In this document: one piece after another, positions 60,571-64,000 of the stretch
How the letters are laid out: each line of letters starts with the position of its first letter
How positions within the stretch are numbered: the stretch's first letter is position 1
Source of the DNA: Cellulomonas sp. C5510
Lineage (GTDB): Bacteria > Actinomycetota > Actinomycetes > Actinomycetales > Cellulomonadaceae
Direction of reading: 5' to 3'
Assembly (NCBI RefSeq): GCF_019797765.1
Contig: NZ_CP081862.1
Span: 3,968,001 to 4,032,000 of the forward strand
DNA length: 64,000 bases
Translations under genes and position numbers: made by a program
The notes under the pieces: generated by a model
What the model saw: the letters and a program-made list of their open reading frames with translations, nothing else
Database searches by the model: none
Told to the model about the DNA's origin: nothing

Positions 60571-60912
60571 GTGGCCGCGCCGCTCGCGGTGACCGCGGGC
60601 ACCTTCGACCAGGAGGTGCTGCGGTCGCCGCTGCCGGTGGTCGTCGACTTCTGGGCCGACTGGTGCGTGCCGTGCCGCATGGTGGCACCGGTGCTGGAGG
60701 AGCTCGCGCGGACCTACGAGGGCCGGCTGCGGTTCGTCTCGGTCGACACCGAGGCGGAGCAGGACCTCGCCGCCCGCTACGGCGTGGTCTCGATCCCGAC
60801 GCTGTACGTGTTCCACCAGGGTGAGCTCGTCCGCACGCTGGTCGGTGCACGCGAGAAGCGCGCCTACGCCGCCGAGCTCGACTCCGCGCTGGAGGACGTC
60901 GCCGCCGGGTGA
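60571..60912 (+). CDS. trxA: Thioredoxin
   Basis: 113-residue thioredoxin fold with active site WADWCVPCRMVAPV (Cys32, Cys35); the usual Gly of CGPC is Val here. The cis-Pro loop SIPTLYVF and the GAREKRAYAAEL end are normal. It starts 5 bases after trxB, with which it should be cotranscribed under the thiol-stress promoter. The Val may shift the redox potential. Confidence 0.93.
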   Translation: MAAPLAVTAGTFDQEVLRSPLPVVVDFWADWCVPCRMVAPVLEELARTYEGRLRFVSVDTEAEQDLAARYGVVSIPTLYVFHQGELVRTLVGAREKRAYAAELDSALEDVAAG

Positions 60913-61010
60913 CAGCGGGCCTCCTCCGGGTGGGGAGGTTCTGCGGGTGTGCGGCGCGCCCGCTGTGGACGGGCCACCGGGCGGCGCGAGTGGCGTGGCA
61001 CACTCGGAAG

Positions 61011-62351
61011 ATGACCGCTCTTGAGCGGCCCGACGGCACGGCGTCGGGCCCCCACCCGACCCCGGCCGCCGGCACGCGGCTCGACCGCTGGCTCGGCTCC
61101 TACGCCGAGCGGACGCACGGCATGCGCGCCTCGGAGATCCGCGCGCTGTTCGCCGTGGCGAACCGTCCCGAGGTGGTGTCGCTCGCGGGGGGCATGCCGT
61201 ACCTCGAGGGCCTCCCCCTGGACGTGATCGGCGACCTCGCCCGGCGCGTCGTCGCCACGCGCGGCACGACCGCCCTGCAGTACGGGTCCGGCCAGGGTGA
61301 CGAGACGCTGCGCGAGCAGATCCTCGAGGTCATGCGGCTCGAGGGCATCGAGGCGCACCCGGACGACGTCGTCGTCACCACCGGCTCGCAGCAGGCCCTC
61401 GACCTGGTGACGCGGCTGTTCATCGACCCGGGCGACGTCGTCGTCGCGGAGGCCCCCTCCTACGTCGGGGCGCTCGGGGTGTTCCGCGCCTACGAGGCCG
61501 ACGTCGTGCACGTCCCGCTCGACGCGCACGGCATCGTCCCCGAGGCGCTGGAGACGACCCTCGCCGACCTCACCCGCCAGGGCCGGCGCGTCAAGTTCCT
61601 GTACACGATCCCGAACTTCCACAACCCCGCGGGCGTGACGCTCTCCGCCGAGCGCCGGCCCCGGATCCTCGAGATCGCCGACCGGTACGGGGTGCTCGTC
61701 ATCGAGGACAACCCGTACGGCCTGCTCGGGTTCGAGGGCGACCCGCTGCCCGCCATGCGCGCCAGCAGCGAGGACGGCGTCATCTACCTCGGCTCGTTCT
61801 CCAAGACGTTCGCGCCGGGGTACCGGGTCGGCTGGGCGGTCGCCCCGCACGCCGTCCGCGAGAAGCTCGTGCTGGCCTCGGAGTCGGCGATCCTGTGCCC
61901 GTCGAACGCCTCGCAGCTCGCCATCAGCGGCTACCTGGCCACCTGCGACTGGAAGGGCCAGGTCAAGGCGTTCCGGGAGCTGTACCGGGAGCGACGGGAC
62001 GCGATGATCGGCGCGCTCGCCGAGCACCTGCCCGACGCCACCTGGACCGTGCCGGACGGCGGTTTCTACACCTGGGTGCGGCTGCCCGACGGCCTCGACG
62101 CGAAGGCCATGCTGCCCCGCGCGGTCACGGCACGGGTCGCGTACGTGCCCGGTACCGCCTTCTACGCCGACGGCCAGGGCACCGACCACGTGCGTCTGTC
62201 GTTCTGCTTCCCCACGCCGGAGCGCATCCGCGAGGGCGTGCGCCGGCTCGCGGGCGTCGTGTCGGCGGAGAGCGAGCTCGTGTCGCTGTTCGGCACGGGC
62301 GGCGCACCTCGCGGCGACGACGTGCAGTCGCCGGGCCCCGACCTGGCCTGA
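61011..62351 (+). CDS. PLP-dependent aminotransferase (class I/II, LysN/ARO8-like)
   Basis: 446-residue aminotransferase of the MocR-related group without a DNA-binding domain. Elements visible are MRASEIRALFAVANRPEVVSLAGGMP at the start, LQYGSGQGDETLREQI, the PLP-ring segment and Lys265 in GSFSKTFAPGYRVGW, the internal aldimine. Related enzymes act on 2-aminoadipate, aromatic or branched-chain amino acids. The ATG has GGAAG close by and a -10-like CACACT 6 bases upstream. No signal of operon with trxA, whose stop lies 98 bases earlier. Confidence 0.9.
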   Translation: MTALERPDGTASGPHPTPAAGTRLDRWLGSYAERTHGMRASEIRALFAVANRPEVVSLAGGMPYLEGLPLDVIGDLARRVVATRGTTALQYGSGQGDETLREQILEVMRLEGIEAHPDDVVVTTGSQQALDLVTRLFIDPGDVVVAEAPSYVGALGVFRAYEADVVHVPLDAHGIVPEALETTLADLTRQGRRVKFLYTIPNFHNPAGVTLSAERRPRILEIADRYGVLVIEDNPYGLLGFEGDPLPAMRASSEDGVIYLGSFSKTFAPGYRVGWAVAPHAVREKLVLASESAILCPSNASQLAISGYLATCDWKGQVKAFRELYRERRDAMIGALAEHLPDATWTVPDGGFYTWVRLPDGLDAKAMLPRAVTARVAYVPGTAFYADGQGTDHVRLSFCFPTPERIREGVRRLAGVVSAESELVSLFGTGGAPRGDDVQSPGPDLA

Positions 62352-62498
62352 TCCGGCGCTCCGCCCGGACCGTCTCCCGCGGTCGACCGGCCTCCGTCAG
62401 CCGGTACGGTCGGGGCGGGCGAGCCGCCGGATCCTCGCCCGTCCCGCACCCGCACCCGGCCGCCGCGGCGGCCACCTCGTCCAGGAGGACCCGACCCC

Positions 62499-63464
62499 GT
62501 GCCGCACGCAGCCACTCCCACCACCCCGCGCGTCGTCGTCCTGGCCGGCGGCCTCTCCCACGAGCGTGACGTCTCGCTGCGGTCCGGGCGGCGCGTGGCG
62601 GAGGCGCTGCGGTCCGCCGGGGTGGAGGTGTGGGTGCACGACGTCGACGCGGACCTCGTGCCCGCTCTCACCGAGACGCGCCCCGACCTCGTCTGGCCGC
62701 TGCTGCACGGCGCCGGCGGCGAGGACGGCTCGGTGCGGGACGTCCTCGAGCTGCTGGGCGTCCGGAGCCTCGGGACCGGGCCGCGCGCGAGCCGGGTGGC
62801 GTGGAGCAAGCCGATCGCCAAGACGTCGGTCACCCGCGCCGGCATCGCGACGCCGCAGTTCGTGACGCTCCCCCAGAGCCTGTTCCGGGAGCTCGGCGCC
62901 GGGCGCGTCATGGACGCGGTCGTCGCCCGGCTGGGTCTGCCCCTCGTGGTCAAGCCCTCCCGTGGGGGCTCCGCGCTCGGCGTGACGCTCGTGCGCTCCG
63001 CCGACGACCTGCCGCGCGCGATGGTCGCGTGCTTCGCCTACGGCGACACGGCGCTGATCGAACGGGCCGTGGAGGGCACGGAGGTCGCGGTGAGCGTCGT
63101 CGAGCTCGACGGCGAGCCGGTCGCGCTGCCGGCCGTCGAGGTCGTCACGGACGGGCCCTACGACTACGACGCGCGGTACAACCCGGGGCGGACCGAGTAC
63201 TTCGCGCCGGCACGCCTCAGCGAGGAGCACGCCCGCCGGGCGGCGGACGTCGCCGTGGCGGCGCACCAGGCCCTCGGGCTCCGCCACCTGTCCCGGACGG
63301 ACCTCATCGTCGACGCCGACGGCCAGCCGTGGTTCCTCGAGGTGAACGTCGCACCCGGGATGACGGAGACGTCCCTCTTCCCGCAGGCGGCCGAGGCGGG
63401 CGGGCACCACCTGCCCACGCTCTACCGACGCCTCGTCGAGGCGGGCCTCCGGGACGACGACTGA
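62499..63464 (+). CDS. D-alanine--D-alanine ligase family protein (ATP-grasp)
   Basis: 321-residue ATP-grasp ligase. N-terminal VVVLAGGLSHERDVSLRSGRRVAEAL, the central VKPSRGGSALGVTLV loop, and C-terminal EVNVAPGMTETSLFP metal-binding motif are those of Ddl, which makes the D-Ala-D-Ala dipeptide for peptidoglycan. Gly-Ser-Ala-Leu-Gly-Val loop is intact. AGGAGGA precedes the GTG. Slightly shorter than the main Ddl of many bacteria; a second Ddl may exist elsewhere, so it could also be a paralogue. Converges with parB. Confidence 0.87.
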   Translation: MPHAATPTTPRVVVLAGGLSHERDVSLRSGRRVAEALRSAGVEVWVHDVDADLVPALTETRPDLVWPLLHGAGGEDGSVRDVLELLGVRSLGTGPRASRVAWSKPIAKTSVTRAGIATPQFVTLPQSLFRELGAGRVMDAVVARLGLPLVVKPSRGGSALGVTLVRSADDLPRAMVACFAYGDTALIERAVEGTEVAVSVVELDGEPVALPAVEVVTDGPYDYDARYNPGRTEYFAPARLSEEHARRAADVAVAAHQALGLRHLSRTDLIVDADGQPWFLEVNVAPGMTETSLFPQAAEAGGHHLPTLYRRLVEAGLRDDD

Positions 63465-63500
63465 GCGCACCGAGCGGGCGCCCGGCCCGCGTGGCACGGC

Positions 63501-64000
63501 TCAGCCGCGGAAGATGCCCGGGTCGTCCGGTGCCAGGCTCGCGAGGATCCGGTTCAGGTCCTGCACGGACGCGAACTCGACGGTGAGCCGGCCGCGGCGC
63601 TTCCCCAGGTCCACCTTCACGCGGGTCTCGAACCGGTCCGAGAGCCGGCCGGCCAGGTCGTCGAGGGCCTCGTTCCGGATGCCGGCACGCGGCTGCTGGC
63701 GCTGACGGCGGCCCGCTCCGTCACCGCCGAGCGCGACGATCTCCTCGACGGCACGCACCGACAGCCCCTCGGCGACGATGCGCTGCGCGAGCCGCTCGAT
63801 GGCCGCGCCGTCCCCCAGCCCGAGCAGCGCCCGGGCGTGGCCCGCCGACAGCACACCCGCGGCCACACGCCGCTGCACCAGCGGGGGCAGCCGCAGCAGG
63901 CGCAGGGTGTTGGAGATCTGCGGGCGCGAGCGGTGGATGCGCTGCGCGAGCTCGTCGTGCGTGCAGCCGAAGTCGTCCAGCAGCTGCTGGTACGCCGCGG
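63501..64000 (-). CDS. parB: Chromosome partitioning protein ParB (5' end outside window)
   Basis: C-terminal about 165 residues of ParB, which binds parS sites and with ParA segregates the origin. Visible is the helix-turn-helix [31 protein letters not shown], then [13 protein letters not shown], and the C-terminal dimerisation domain [34 protein letters not shown] ending GIFRG. The N-terminal CTP-binding GERR region is beyond the edge. No parS consensus was seen in the window. Confidence 0.96.
   Translation of the reverse strand, partial: AAYQQLLDDFGCTHDELAQRIHRSRPQISNTLRLLRLPPLVQRRVAAGVLSAGHARALLGLGDGAAIERLAQRIVAEGLSVRAVEEIVALGGDGAGRRQRQQPRAGIRNEALDDLAGRLSDRFETRVKVDLGKRRGRLTVEFASVQDLNRILASLAPDDPGIFRG

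Noticed and set aside
61000..64000. parS site near parB
   Set aside because: No sequence close to TGTTTCACGTGAAACA was seen; parS may lie beyond the right edge.
1..64000. tRNA, rRNA, CRISPR array or prophage
   Set aside because: No cloverleaf-like gene, rRNA segment, regular spaced repeat or phage gene group was found on reading both strands.

Overview
The window is very GC-rich, compactly coded actinobacterial DNA. Many genes start with GTG, neighbouring genes often overlap by four bases, and many starts lack a ribosome binding site. Gene content (plant polysaccharide uptake plus the block rpsF-ssb-rpsR-rplI-dnaB ... murJ ... trxB-trxA ... ddl-parB) fits a Cellulomonas-like member of the Micrococcales. 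The parB edge and the murJ-trxBA block suggest that the right end lies close to the chromosomal replication origin. That is inferred from family synteny, because dnaA itself is outside the window.

Left third (1-20.8 kb): two sugar loci. Positions 1-8232 hold a DeoR-regulated cassette: an ABC importer (binding protein, two permeases), a class II aldolase, a kinase of the ADP-dependent phosphofructokinase/glucokinase family, a DUF4432 epimerase-like protein and a class I phosphomannose-isomerase-like protein. Together they form a plausible import, epimerise, isomerise, phosphorylate and cleave route for an unknown sugar. Positions 11.1-20.8 kb hold a LacI-regulated xylo-oligosaccharide locus: CE7 esterase, GH43, GH3, two permeases and a binding protein. 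The three hydrolases lack signal peptides, so breakdown would be cytoplasmic. Between the two loci lie two small hypothetical genes, a Nudix hydrolase and an amidase.

Middle (20.8-38.7 kb): a lipoprotein, an FtsX-type ABC exporter followed by a NarL-type two-component system, a MerR regulator with a textbook operator, small genes and a Tat-exported amidohydrolase. Next comes a four-gene operon: an MMPL transporter fused to what looks like a dead ABC ATPase domain, a YhgE/Pip-like membrane protein, an OmpR-type regulator and its kinase. Positions 36.9-38.7 kb are a scrapyard: C-terminal remnants of a TetR regulator and a short-chain dehydrogenase meeting head to head, a multiply broken unknown gene and a truncated IS3-type transposase.

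Right part (38.7-64 kb): core genes. dnaB is followed by a cluster of DnaA-box-like 9-mers, a MATE exporter, rplI-rpsR-ssb-rpsF, a bifunctional penicillin-binding protein with PASTA domain, PadR plus inositol-phosphate synthase behind a strong palindrome, an MFS transporter, the CCA-adding enzyme, then Nudix-DUF6049-murJ as an overlapping operon, a frameshifted pseudokinase gene, trxB-trxA behind a SigR/SigH-type promoter, a PLP aminotransferase, a D-Ala-D-Ala ligase and the 3' part of parB. No rRNA, tRNA or CRISPR array was seen. About a dozen genes carry a -10 hexamer 6-7 bases before the start codon, so leaderless transcription looks common here.
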